19,705 nucleotides of DNA from an uncultured Oscillospiraceae bacterium (GTDB taxonomy: Bacteria > Bacillota > Clostridia > Oscillospirales > Acutalibacteraceae). A program made the position numbers and the translations under genes. The DNA lies in NCBI GenBank assembly GCA_900549055.1, contig URNB01000030.1, positions 1-19,705 of the forward strand, read 5' to 3'. The stretch's first letter is position 1; each line of letters starts with the position of its first letter. A model generated the notes under the pieces. That model saw only the letters and a program-made list of their open reading frames with translations. It made no database searches and was not told the DNA's origin. Below are positions 5,971 through 12,049 of the stretch, in pieces.

Positions 5971-7725
5971 ATGTCTTCAACTACTATACTTTTAATGGTA
6001 GCCGAGCTTTTCGGCGGGCTTGCGTTCTTCCTTTTCGGAATGTCAATGCTGTCGGGCGGGCTTGAAAATCTGACCGGTGGCACATTGGAACAGACCTTGA
6101 AAAAAGTCACCCGAAACCCGTTTTTAAGCTTTTTCCTCGGTGCGGGAATAACCATTGCAATACAATCGTCTTCGGCAATGACAGTTATGCTCGTAGGTCT
6201 TGTAAACTCTGGCATAGTCGATTTTTGCGATACCTTCGGCGTTGTTATGGGTTCAAACGTGGGCACCACCCTTACCGCCTGGCTTTTAAGCCTTGCGGGA
6301 ATAGGCGGAGATAATTTCTTCCTGACACTGCTAAAGCCCATGACCTTCGCCCCCCTGCTTGCGTTTATCGGTATTCTTTTCAGAATGATTTCAAAGGAAG
6401 AAAAGAAGAAAAATATCGGGCTTATTTTCATAGGCTTTGCCATTCTTATGACAGGAATGGACTTTATGAGCAACTCTATGAACTCCGTGCAGGAAATGAA
6501 GGGCTTTCAAAGCCTGCTTACGGCGTTCAGCAGCCCAATAGTAGCGCTTTTAATCTCAATTCTTTTCACGGGAATAATTCAGTCCTCTGCCGCCACAATA
6601 GGTATAGTACAGGCTTTGGCGCTTACAGGCGCCATAACCTATGAAATGGCAATACCGCTGGTGCTCGGTGCTAATATCGGCACCTGCATTACCGCGTTTC
6701 TTTCCAGTTTCGGAACAAACAAAAACGCAAAGCGTGTTGTTGCGCTGCATATATATGTAAATGTTATCGGCTCGGTTGTATGTATGATAATTCTTTACAT
6801 ACTCAAAGCCGCAGGCGCGAGCGTTTTATCAATGACCGTCTCTATGTTCGGCGTTGCAATTATCCACACGCTGTTTAACCTTGTTAATACAATAGTGCTT
6901 ATCCCCTTTAAAAAGGCTATCTACAAGCTGTGCGAGCTTACCGTTAAGGGCGATAACGATAAAACGCATACCGTTTTTTTGGACGAGCGTTTGTTCAACA
7001 ATACCGCGCTTGCGGTGTCTGAATGTCACCGCCTTACAAACGAAATGGCGGAGCACGCAAGAGATTCGCTTACAAAGGCTATCGGGCTTATATCCGAATA
7101 CAAGGCGGAAACGACACAGTATATTCGCGAAAACGAAGAGCTTATTGATAAATATGAGGACAAGCTCGGCACTTACTTGGTAAGACTCAGTAACAATGAG
7201 CTTTCCGAAAATCTTTCCCACTCAATAGCCCGCATGCTCCACAGCATAGGCGACTTTGAGCGAATAGGCGACCACGCGCTTAATATCTGCAAGGTTGCCG
7301 AGGAAATGCACAATAAAAATATTCATTTTTCGGACGAGGCAAAGAAAGAAATTTCCGTTATAACAAATGCCGTTACCGAAATACTCAATATGACGGTGGA
7401 CTCCTTTATAAATGACGATATTGAGCTTGCTTCTCATGTTGAGCCGCTCGAGCAGGTTATAGATACGCTTAATAAAAAGCTTAAAGCACTCCATGTTGCA
7501 AGGCTGCAAAGCGGCGAATGTACCATTGAACTGGGCTTTGTATTTACCGACCTGCTAACCAACTACGAGCGCGTTTCCGACCATTGCTCGAATGTTGCGG
7601 TTTACACCATGCAGCTGCCGAGCGATAAGCTGGACGCGCACAAGTACCTCGCGAAAATCAAAAACGCCGAAACCGGCACATTTGTTGATGATTTCAATAT
7701 GTATGCCGAGAAGTATTCGCTTTAA
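5971..7725 (+). CDS. Na+/phosphate cotransporter family protein with PhoU-like domain
   Basis: A 584-residue membrane protein. The N-terminal half has two inverted repeats typical of the Na/Pi cotransporter II family, each with a QSS motif: QSSSAMTVM at 65-73 and QSSAATIG at 204-211, each followed by the GxNxGT motif (MGSNVGTT, LGANIGTC). About eight hydrophobic segments lie between residues 8 and 320. The C-terminal 220 residues are helical and charged with paired motifs HSIARMLHSIGDFERIGDH and LLTNYERVSDHCSN, typical of a PhoU-like regulatory tail. Expected role is sodium-coupled phosphate movement across the inner membrane, import or export depending on gradient. AGGGG precedes the ATG. 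It follows glyQS closely and ends at a clear terminator. Confidence 0.93.
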   Translation: MSSTTILLMVAELFGGLAFFLFGMSMLSGGLENLTGGTLEQTLKKVTRNPFLSFFLGAGITIAIQSSSAMTVMLVGLVNSGIVDFCDTFGVVMGSNVGTTLTAWLLSLAGIGGDNFFLTLLKPMTFAPLLAFIGILFRMISKEEKKKNIGLIFIGFAILMTGMDFMSNSMNSVQEMKGFQSLLTAFSSPIVALLISILFTGIIQSSAATIGIVQALALTGAITYEMAIPLVLGANIGTCITAFLSSFGTNKNAKRVVALHIYVNVIGSVVCMIILYILKAAGASVLSMTVSMFGVAIIHTLFNLVNTIVLIPFKKAIYKLCELTVKGDNDKTHTVFLDERLFNNTALAVSECHRLTNEMAEHARDSLTKAIGLISEYKAETTQYIRENEELIDKYEDKLGTYLVRLSNNELSENLSHSIARMLHSIGDFERIGDHALNICKVAEEMHNKNIHFSDEAKKEISVITNAVTEILNMTVDSFINDDIELASHVEPLEQVIDTLNKKLKALHVARLQSGECTIELGFVFTDLLTNYERVSDHCSNVAVYTMQLPSDKLDAHKYLAKIKNAETGTFVDDFNMYAEKYSL

Positions 7726-7734
7726 CAGCAACCA

Positions 7735-7763
7735 ATCCCCTTCGTCTTGAGGGGGATATTTTT
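7735..7763 (+). terminator. Terminator of glyQS-cotransporter unit
   Basis: ATCCCCTTC pairs with GAGGGGGAT (one G-T wobble) around a 5-nt loop, followed by ATTTTTG. It starts 9 bp after the stop codon. Confidence 0.85.
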
Positions 7764-7780
7764 GTGCCGACGCGGCACAC

Positions 7781-7809
7781 TTGACATATTCGCGGATGTA
7801 TGCTAAAGT
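7781..7809 (+). promoter_or_regulatory. Promoter for the small membrane protein gene
   Basis: TTGACA at 7781-7786, 17 bp, TAAAGT at 7804-7809. A short inverted repeat, GTGCCG-ACG-CGGCAC (7764-7778), lies directly upstream of the -35. The predicted start near 7816 leaves a leader of about 115 nt. Confidence 0.7.
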
Positions 7810-7815
7810 AAAATC

Positions 7816-7932
7816 GTTAACAGCGGTGGTTCGGCGGCATGAGACCGGATTCGCAGGCATTATAAAACGGCAGATCGCTCGTCTTTAAAAATGATAATTA
7901 AAGTATAACGGCGTGAGGGAGGAATCGGGGTT
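7816..7932 (+). other. Long 5' leader, no recognised RNA motif
   Basis: About 117 nt lie between the predicted start point and the ATG at 7933. The first half is GC-rich (GCGGTGGTTCGGCGGCATGA), the second AT-rich, and it ends in GAGGGAGGAATCGGGG containing the ribosome site. I see no known riboswitch core and only weak pairing. A nine-codon reading frame from an internal ATG lacks a ribosome site. Confidence 0.3.
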
Positions 7933-8208
7933 ATGAAACGGTTTTTTACAATTAAGGCTTTTGAAAGATGCAGGATATTCAAGGTGGCTTTGTGTATAAT
8001 CGATTCGGTAATAGGCGTTATTCTTGCATTTAAAATTCCGAAATTTATAGATGCCGTTCGTATGGATTACCTTAAGGATTTAATATTTTTCTGCTTTTTA
8101 ATCTGCGCTTTCATTTTCATACTGCTTCTGATCATTTTGCTTAATTGCATAATAAAGGACGCGCAGGACGATATCGCCCCCGCGCCGTCCGAGGATTCAA
8201 GGGCATGA
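7933..8208 (+). CDS. Small two-pass membrane protein, unknown function
   Basis: A 91-residue protein with hydrophobic segments at about 17-34 (FKVALCIIDSVIGVILAF) and 48-73 (a long run ending LLLIILLNCII), a basic N-terminus (MKRFFTIKAFERCR) and an acidic proline-containing tail (DDIAPAPSEDSRA). GGGAGG lies 10 bp before the ATG and a good promoter stands upstream, which supports a real gene. I do not recognise the family. It is convergent with the holin-endolysin cassette and shares the hairpin at 8249-8298 with it. Its size and topology recall small phage or stress membrane proteins, but nothing in the sequence proves this. Confidence 0.65.
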   Translation: MKRFFTIKAFERCRIFKVALCIIDSVIGVILAFKIPKFIDAVRMDYLKDLIFFCFLICAFIFILLLIILLNCIIKDAQDDIAPAPSEDSRA

Positions 8209-8248
8209 GCCTTTTTGAAAATATGATAAAAATCACCCACTCATTAAA

Positions 8249-8298
8249 ATGATATGCACCCCCAATACCGGACACCCGGTATTGGGGGTGCATATCAT
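8249..8298. terminator. 23-bp perfect hairpin between convergent genes
   Basis: Arms at 8249-8271 and 8276-8298 are exact reverse complements over 23 bp with a 4-nt loop (ACAC). The centre of the stem is GC-rich (CACCCCCAATACCGG). On the minus strand it is followed by TTTTAATG, so it should end the holin transcript; on the plus strand AAAGC follows, so any action there would be by structure alone. It is longer and more perfect than the other terminators in the window. Confidence 0.75.
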
Positions 8299-8322
8299 AA
8301 AGCTGCGAGAGATTTCTGATTA

Positions 8323-8529
8323 TTATTCCTCCGTAACCTCCGGCAGACCCGCAAAGCTGTTAAGGACAGACAGCACCCCCGCAAGTAAGGAGGCGGAAAG
8401 CACCACCCTCCAATCAACAGAGGAAAGCACCGCCGATGTGCCTATGGTGGCGACGGCGGTCTGACACACCGTTTTAAGCGAACGGATTCCCGCCGCCTTA
8501 AACCATTGCTTTGTAAATATCTTTTTCAT
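8323..8529 (-). CDS. Phage-type holin (r1t-like family)
   Basis: A 68-residue protein, MKKIFTKQWFKAAGIRSLKT, then two hydrophobic segments at about 21-39 (VCQTAVATIGTSAVLSSVD) and 41-60 (RVVLSASLLAGVLSVLNSFA), ending GLPEV. The pattern R.LKT.(C/A)QT, VDW, LSAS.LA...SVL.S.AGLPEV matches my memory of the r1t-type holins found in Firmicutes phages. Holins gather in the inner membrane and open holes that let the endolysin reach the wall. GAGGTGA gives a good ribosome site that overlaps the endolysin stop codon, so the two are coupled. The holin follows the lysin, the reverse of the usual order. Confidence 0.85.
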   Translation of the reverse strand: MKKIFTKQWFKAAGIRSLKTVCQTAVATIGTSAVLSSVDWRVVLSASLLAGVLSVLNSFAGLPEVTEE

Positions 8530-8533
8530 TTTA

Positions 8534-9562
8534 TCACCTCACTTCTATCTGAATCGCGTCTATTTCCCGACCGAGAATACCCGCGTAGCCGTTATTGCCG
8601 TCCTTTGAGTTATATCCGGTTACCCAAGGCAGCCAATTGCTGCGGCGCAGGTGCGCTCTGTAGCGGATTATTCTGCCGGTATCGGTCTTCACCATAATAC
8701 CGTCAATCGGCTTGTTGTAAAGCCCCGCATAGTCCTTTCGGTTTGTGACCTCGGGCAGCCATTTGCCGCCTTTATAATGCACGGCATAGGTTATATTGCC
8801 CTTTGAAAGATTCGCGAACACGCAGCATACATCGTGACCGAAAATACCCGCGTAGTCTTCGGTGTTTTTGACATTCGGCAGCCATGCGTTTTTAACATCG
8901 TCCCACACCTGATAGATAACATCGATTTTTGAAGGCTTCGGGGCGGGCTTCGGCTTTTCCTCTGTGAATATGCTGTTATACATTACATTCATATCCACAT
9001 TGCCGTTTATGCCGTCTATGCGCCCTTTTGATGTGCGCTGCCATATATCGTAGGGGCGGTTGAAATCGTTTACCTTATCTCCGTATTCGGCTACCCACTT
9101 GCTGATTCCGTCATACCATTTATCGCTCATCTTCTCGTTCCAAAAAGCCGAGCGGGAAGAATATATTCCCATTTTATATCCGAGGGTGTTAAGCTGCTTA
9201 TTAAACTCCTGCAAAATGCAAAGCAAATCCGCGTTTGAAAGGCTGCGCCAGTTTAAGCCGTTTGTGTTCTCAATGTCAATGTAGACAGGGGCGTTTATCC
9301 TCTTGCCCGCAAGCAGCCTTTTGATATGCGCAATTTCCTTTGCAACCTTCGCCTTATTCACGGCATATGAGAAGAAGTAGACCGCAAGCGGAATGCCTAG
9401 CCTTACGCATTCCGAATAATTCCGCTCAAACTGCTTGTCGTCCTGCGATTTGATATCGTCGCCGAGCCCCATACGCAGGATTGCGAAATCTATTTGCGGC
9501 TTCACCTTCTCCCAGTCTATCTCTCCCTGATAGTGCGATACATCTATTCCTTTTGTTGACAT
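8534..9562 (-). CDS. GH25 lysozyme endolysin with triple C-terminal repeat
   Basis: A 342-residue muramidase. The catalytic domain (1-198) has KGIDVSHYQG with D7, YIDIEN with D96 and E98, and NVDMN near 190, the standard GH25 active-site set cutting the MurNAc-GlcNAc bond of peptidoglycan. A KPKPAPKP linker (203-210) leads to a C-terminal region of three units of about 41 residues, each with WLP.V and DYAGI/NGYAGI (227-250, 268-291, 310-339), probably a wall-binding module. No signal peptide is present, as expected for holin-dependent release. I chose the ATG at 9562 (GGAGG 7 bp upstream); a TTG at 9595 in frame would add 11 residues. It heads a two-gene lysis cassette with no other phage genes nearby. 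Confidence 0.92.
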   Translation of the reverse strand: MSTKGIDVSHYQGEIDWEKVKPQIDFAILRMGLGDDIKSQDDKQFERNYSECVRLGIPLAVYFFSYAVNKAKVAKEIAHIKRLLAGKRINAPVYIDIENTNGLNWRSLSNADLLCILQEFNKQLNTLGYKMGIYSSRSAFWNEKMSDKWYDGISKWVAEYGDKVNDFNRPYDIWQRTSKGRIDGINGNVDMNVMYNSIFTEEKPKPAPKPSKIDVIYQVWDDVKNAWLPNVKNTEDYAGIFGHDVCCVFANLSKGNITYAVHYKGGKWLPEVTNRKDYAGLYNKPIDGIMVKTDTGRIIRYRAHLRRSNWLPWVTGYNSKDGNNGYAGILGREIDAIQIEVR

Positions 9563-9705
9563 TTTGTTACCTCCGTTTTTAAAAGCATATATCAAAGCAA
9601 GCCGTATATCCTCCTTTCACGGTTGATTTTTGCCTTGATTTTATTTATGAGAAATAAAACAGTATGCTATATTGTAAACCTGAAGCAGTAAAAAGTTTTC
9701 TGCAG

Positions 9706-9734
9706 TTGATTATTTAACATATATTTGGTATAAT
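9706..9734 (+). promoter_or_regulatory. Promoter of the phosphatase-ruvX unit
   Basis: TTGATT at 9706-9711, 17 bp, TATAAT at 9729-9734, giving a start near 9741 and a very short leader before the AGGTGA ribosome site and ATG at 9752. Confidence 0.8.
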
Positions 9735-9751
9735 GCTTAACAGGTGATTAA

Positions 9752-10417
9752 ATGACAAATATTTATATGGTGCGCCATTGCGAGGCAATGGGCAATGTTA
9801 AAAGACTTTTTCAGGGATCGACTGACCTTGATATAAGTGAAACCGGAGAAAAGCAGCTTGAATATTTAAAACGCCGCTTTGAGGAAATCAAGCTTGACAG
9901 GGTATATACAAGTCCGCTGATACGCGCATACAAAACCGCGCTTGCCATAATCGGCGAAAGGAATTTAAAGCCGGAAATCAATGACGGCCTGCGTGAAATG
10001 AGCGGCGGTATTGTTGAGGGAAAGCCGTTTAAGGAGGCGTTTAACGCAGAACCCGGGCTTGCCGATGCATGGGACAACCATCCGCAGGATTTCGCGCCCG
10101 AGGGCGGCGAGCCGATGCGGCATGCCTACGAACGAATATGGAATACCGTAAAAAGGATCGCTGCCGAAAATGACGGTAAAACCGTTGCCTGCGCAACTCA
10201 CGGCGGCGTTATGCGCTGCCTTCACTGTCGACTGCTGCTCGGAGATATTACCCGCCTTTCGGAAATGGGCTGGAGCGATAATACCGCCGTCACATTGCTT
10301 CGCTTCAATAAGGATAATAAGGTTGAAGTTGTATTTTACAACGATTCCTCGCATTTGCCCGAAGAGCTGATTCCGAAGCGCAGCAGACTTTCCTCATTTA
10401 TGGGTGATGAAAAATGA
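9752..10417 (+). CDS. Histidine phosphatase family protein
   Basis: A 221-residue member of the phosphoglycerate mutase-like superfamily. The catalytic histidine is in VRHCEAMGN (H9), the paired arginine in YTSPLIRAYKTA (about 62), the acid in LREMSGGIVEGKP (about 86) and the second histidine in CATHGGVMR (about 150), so the active site is complete. The usual RHG is RHC here, a variant I associate with a Clostridia subgroup. Such enzymes remove phosphate from small metabolites, for example sugar phosphates or alpha-ribazole phosphate; the substrate cannot be told from sequence. It overlaps ruvX by four bases (ATGA), which indicates translational coupling. Confidence 0.92.
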   Translation: MTNIYMVRHCEAMGNVKRLFQGSTDLDISETGEKQLEYLKRRFEEIKLDRVYTSPLIRAYKTALAIIGERNLKPEINDGLREMSGGIVEGKPFKEAFNAEPGLADAWDNHPQDFAPEGGEPMRHAYERIWNTVKRIAAENDGKTVACATHGGVMRCLHCRLLLGDITRLSEMGWSDNTAVTLLRFNKDNKVEVVFYNDSSHLPEELIPKRSRLSSFMGDEK

Positions 10418-10839
10418 TAATAATGTCTGCGGATCTCGGAAAGGCAAGAACCGGAATCGCGGTATCCGACCCCGGAGAAAGCTTTGCGTTTCCGAAAACG
10501 GTAATAACCGAATGTAACGAGGAACGGCTTATAAAGCGCATCTGCGAGTGCGCGTCGCTTTACGGCGCGGAGCTGATTGTGGTGGGCTATCCGAAAAATA
10601 TGGACGGCACCGCAGGAAGCCGTGCCGAAGAATGCGCCGCGGCGGCGGAGCAGATAGAGAAGCTTTGCGGAATCAGAACCGTGCTGTGGGATGAACGCTG
10701 CACCACGATTTCCGCGCATACTGCGCTTAATTACACCGATACCCGCGGCAAAAAGCGCAAGGCGGTGGTTGACGCGGTGGCAGCGGTTATAATTCTTGAG
10801 GATTATCTGCGTTACAAAAGCAACAAACCGAATACTTGA
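10414..10839 (+). CDS. ruvX: Putative Holliday junction resolvase / pre-16S rRNA nuclease (YqgF)
   Basis: A 141-residue RNase H-fold protein of normal length for the family. Visible motifs are SADLGKARTGIAVSD with the first catalytic aspartate, IVVGYPKNMDGTAGSRAEE, WDERCTT with the second acid, and DAVAAVIILEDYL with the last. YqgF/RuvX is nearly universal in bacteria and is linked to 16S rRNA 5'-end processing; the resolvase role is proposed from structure. The first ATG (10414) overlaps the phosphatase stop; a second ATG at 10423 would shorten it by three residues. A weak terminator follows. Confidence 0.93.
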   Translation: MIIMSADLGKARTGIAVSDPGESFAFPKTVITECNEERLIKRICECASLYGAELIVVGYPKNMDGTAGSRAEECAAAAEQIEKLCGIRTVLWDERCTTISAHTALNYTDTRGKKRKAVVDAVAAVIILEDYLRYKSNKPNT

Positions 10840-10852
10840 GTGTGTGAATCGG

Positions 10853-10877
10853 GTCTACCTGTCAGGGAGGCTTTTTT
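10853..10877 (+). terminator. Likely terminator after ruvX
   Basis: GTCTACCT pairs with AGGGAGGC around GTC (one T-G wobble, one A-G mismatch), followed directly by TTTTTTAT. It is a modest stem, but placed 13 bp after the stop. Confidence 0.55.
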
Positions 10878-10881
10878 ATCT

Positions 10882-11016
10882 GCGGCATTCAAAATTGAGA
10901 GCGGCTGCACCCGGACTCTTACAGGCGACTGCAAAATAAGCTCGCTTGCAAACGGCGGCACAATAAACTATAACGGTCATACCATTGCCCTTGCCGACGG
11001 CACGGTGCTGAAGTAA
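10882..11016 (+). pseudogene. C-terminal remnant of a carbohydrate-binding or beta-helix type surface protein
   Basis: After the T-run that follows ruvX, one frame stays open to a TAA at 11014 and reads AAFKIESGCTRTLTGDCKIS, then SLANGGTINYNGHTIALADG and TVLK. This resembles the last turn and C-terminus of large secreted Clostridia proteins that end in blocks such as TWTLTGDS...SL...GTINYNG. Here there is no start codon or ribosome site in front, and W and S of the usual motif are R and C. I read it as a decayed 3' fragment of a gene otherwise lost. The same frame is open back to the ruvX stop only by chance through the terminator. Family assignment rests on memory of such repeats. Confidence 0.55.
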
Positions 11017-11045
11017 TCGTTTTATAAGGGTAATGCACCTCTTGA

Positions 11046-11074
11046 TTTACAATTTCTTAATAAATCTCTTAAAT
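11046..11074 (+). promoter_or_regulatory. Possible promoter of the two-component operon
   Basis: TTTACA at 11046-11051, 17 bp, TTAAAT at 11069-11074. The -10 matches only four of six consensus bases. If used, transcription would begin near 11081, eight bases before the hairpin element, making that element almost the entire leader. Confidence 0.35.
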
Positions 11075-11088
11075 ATTTCGATTATATT

Positions 11089-11107
11089 TTAATTAATGCC
11101 TGCTGAA
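11089..11107 (+). repeat. Left terminal inverted repeat
   Basis: TTAATTAATGCCTGCTGAA matches the reverse complement of 11340-11358 at 17 of 19 positions. The two differences give one C-A mismatch and one G-T wobble in a folded strand. Its last five bases (CTGAA) are also the first bases of the hairpin 1 arm, so they could pair either way. Confidence 0.7.
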
Positions 11108-11235
11108 CAATTCAAAAGTACCTTAACCCGAACATGTCGGTGTAAACTTTTGAATTGTTCAGGTGCAAGGGTTTTTCGCAAAATTGCGCAAAAACCTTGC
11201 ACTTTAAAAAGAATCACATTTTGATTCTTTTTAAA
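11103..11235. repeat. Hairpins 1-3, directly abutting
   Basis: Hairpin 1 (11103-11162): CTGAACAATTCAAAAGT against its exact complement, 17 bp, with a 26-nt top containing CCGA-ACATG-TCGG. Hairpin 2 (11163-11202): GTGCAAGG/CCTTGCAC, then TTTTT/AAAAA and CGC/GCG with one bulged base on each side and an AAAATT loop. Hairpin 3 (11203-11235): TTTAAAAAGAATCA against its exact complement, 14 bp, 5-nt loop. Each starts at the base after the previous one ends. Confidence 0.85.
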
Positions 11236-11262
11236 ATCAGGCGACAATCAATGGATACTGAC

Positions 11263-11340
11263 GGTCAAAACAAAGGTTTTGACCCATAAAATCGAGATTT
11301 TAACTCGATTTTATATAATTGCATTTGCTAATGCAATTAT
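11263..11340. repeat. Hairpins 4-6, nearly abutting
   Basis: Hairpin 4 (11263-11284): GGTCAAAAC-AAAG-GTTTTGACC, 9 bp. Hairpin 5 (11286-11314): ATAAAATCGAG/CTCGATTTTAT, 11 bp, 7-nt loop. Hairpin 6 (11315-11340): ATAATTGCATT-TGCT-AATGCAATTAT, 11 bp. All stems are perfect and unrelated to each other in sequence. Confidence 0.85.
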
Positions 11341-11358
11341 TCAGTAGACATTAATTAA
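11340..11358 (-). repeat. Right terminal inverted repeat
   Basis: TTCAGTAGACATTAATTAA pairs with 11089-11107. It begins at the last base of hairpin 6 and ends one base before the GGGAGG ribosome site of the response regulator gene. Confidence 0.7.
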
Positions 11359-11371
11359 GGGAGGAAGAGCT

Positions 11372-12049
11372 ATGGATAAGAAAAAAATTCTTGTTGCCGA
11401 TGATGAAGAGAGAATTGTAAAGCTGGTTTCTGATTTTCTGAAGATTGGCGGCTATGAAGTGCTGCCCGCGTCCGACGGCGCTCAAGCGCTTGAGCTTTTT
11501 AATAAAAACCCGGATATTGCGCTTGCGATAATCGATATTATGATGCCCGAGCTTGACGGTTGGGCGCTCACAAAGGAAATTCGGAAAACAAGCGACCTTC
11601 CGATAATTATGCTCTCCGCCCGCGCAGAGGAATTTGATTTGCTTACGGGCTTTGAATCGGGTATTGACGAATATGTTACCAAACCGTTTTCGCCCGCCGT
11701 TCTCGTTAAACGCGTTGAGGCACTTATTAAGCGCAGTGACGGTAAGGTTTTAGCCGAGGACGAGGTAAAAAAAGGACTGTATATAGATTCAAACGCGTTT
11801 GTGGCGTATGTTGACGGTAACGCCTTGGAGCTTACACTTAAGGAATTTGAGCTGCTTTCGTATCTTTTTGAAAACTCCGGCAGAGTGCTGACGCGCGACC
11901 AGCTTTTGAACGCGATATGGGGCTATGATTATTTGGGAGATTCCCGCACGGTGGATTCGCATATTGCAAGACTGCGCACAAAGCTCGGGGATTACGGCGC
12001 GGCGCACCTTAAAACCATTTACGGAATGGGGTATAAGCTTGAAGCTTAA
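11372..12049 (+). CDS. Two-component response regulator, OmpR/PhoB type
   Basis: A 225-residue regulator. The receiver domain (1-118) has the acidic pair D10/D11, phosphoacceptor D55 in AIIDIMMPE, the serine in IMLSARAEE and the lysine in YVTKPFSP. The C-terminal winged-helix domain (about 130-225) shows LTLKEFELLSYL, RVLTRDQLLNAIWGYDY, RTVDSHIARLRTKLG and the closing IYGMGYKLEA, all typical of OmpR/PhoB DNA-binding proteins. GGGAGG lies 7 bp before the ATG. Its last 11 bases overlap the histidine kinase gene. The leader in front is taken up by the multi-hairpin element, so expression may depend on it. The genes it controls cannot be deduced. Confidence 0.95.
   Translation: MDKKKILVADDEERIVKLVSDFLKIGGYEVLPASDGAQALELFNKNPDIALAIIDIMMPELDGWALTKEIRKTSDLPIIMLSARAEEFDLLTGFESGIDEYVTKPFSPAVLVKRVEALIKRSDGKVLAEDEVKKGLYIDSNAFVAYVDGNALELTLKEFELLSYLFENSGRVLTRDQLLNAIWGYDYLGDSRTVDSHIARLRTKLGDYGAAHLKTIYGMGYKLEA

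Larger units (their letters stand above)
11089..11358. mobile_element. 270-bp multi-hairpin element with terminal inverted repeats (MITE-like)
   Basis: A non-coding, AT-rich block whose two ends pair with each other and whose interior is six successive hairpins. Hairpins 1-3 fill 11103-11235 with no spacer between them; after a 27-nt unpaired linker (11236-11262), hairpins 4-6 fill 11263-11340 with a 1-bp gap and then none. The ends carry TTAATTAATG...CATTAATTAA, so either a TA-rich palindromic target was duplicated (TTAATTAA) with TG...CA ends inside it, or the terminal repeat itself is 19 bp. It codes for no protein, so if mobile it would depend on a transposase in trans. It sits between a gene remnant and the SD (GGGAGG, 11359-11364) of the response regulator. 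A structured RNA leader is the alternative reading. Confidence 0.55.

Noticed and set aside
5952..6473. 173-codon frame opposite the Na/Pi cotransporter
   Set aside because: Antisense shadow of a clear transporter; no ribosome site and no domain.
7838..7866. Nine-codon upstream peptide in the leader of the 7933 gene
   Set aside because: No ribosome site at proper spacing and no codon pattern that suggests attenuation.
9752..9800. RHC in place of RHG in the phosphatase as loss of activity
   Set aside because: All four catalytic residues are present and the variant occurs, to my knowledge, in many Clostridia relatives.
11103..11340. CRISPR array or attC-type cassette array in the hairpin region
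   Set aside because: The stems differ in sequence and length, with no repeated unit and no integrase or cas gene nearby.
11925..12038. Histidine kinase start upstream at 11925
   Set aside because: This would overlap the response regulator by 125 bases and add a sequence unlike any sensor N-terminus; the TTG at 12039 is directly before the first membrane segment.
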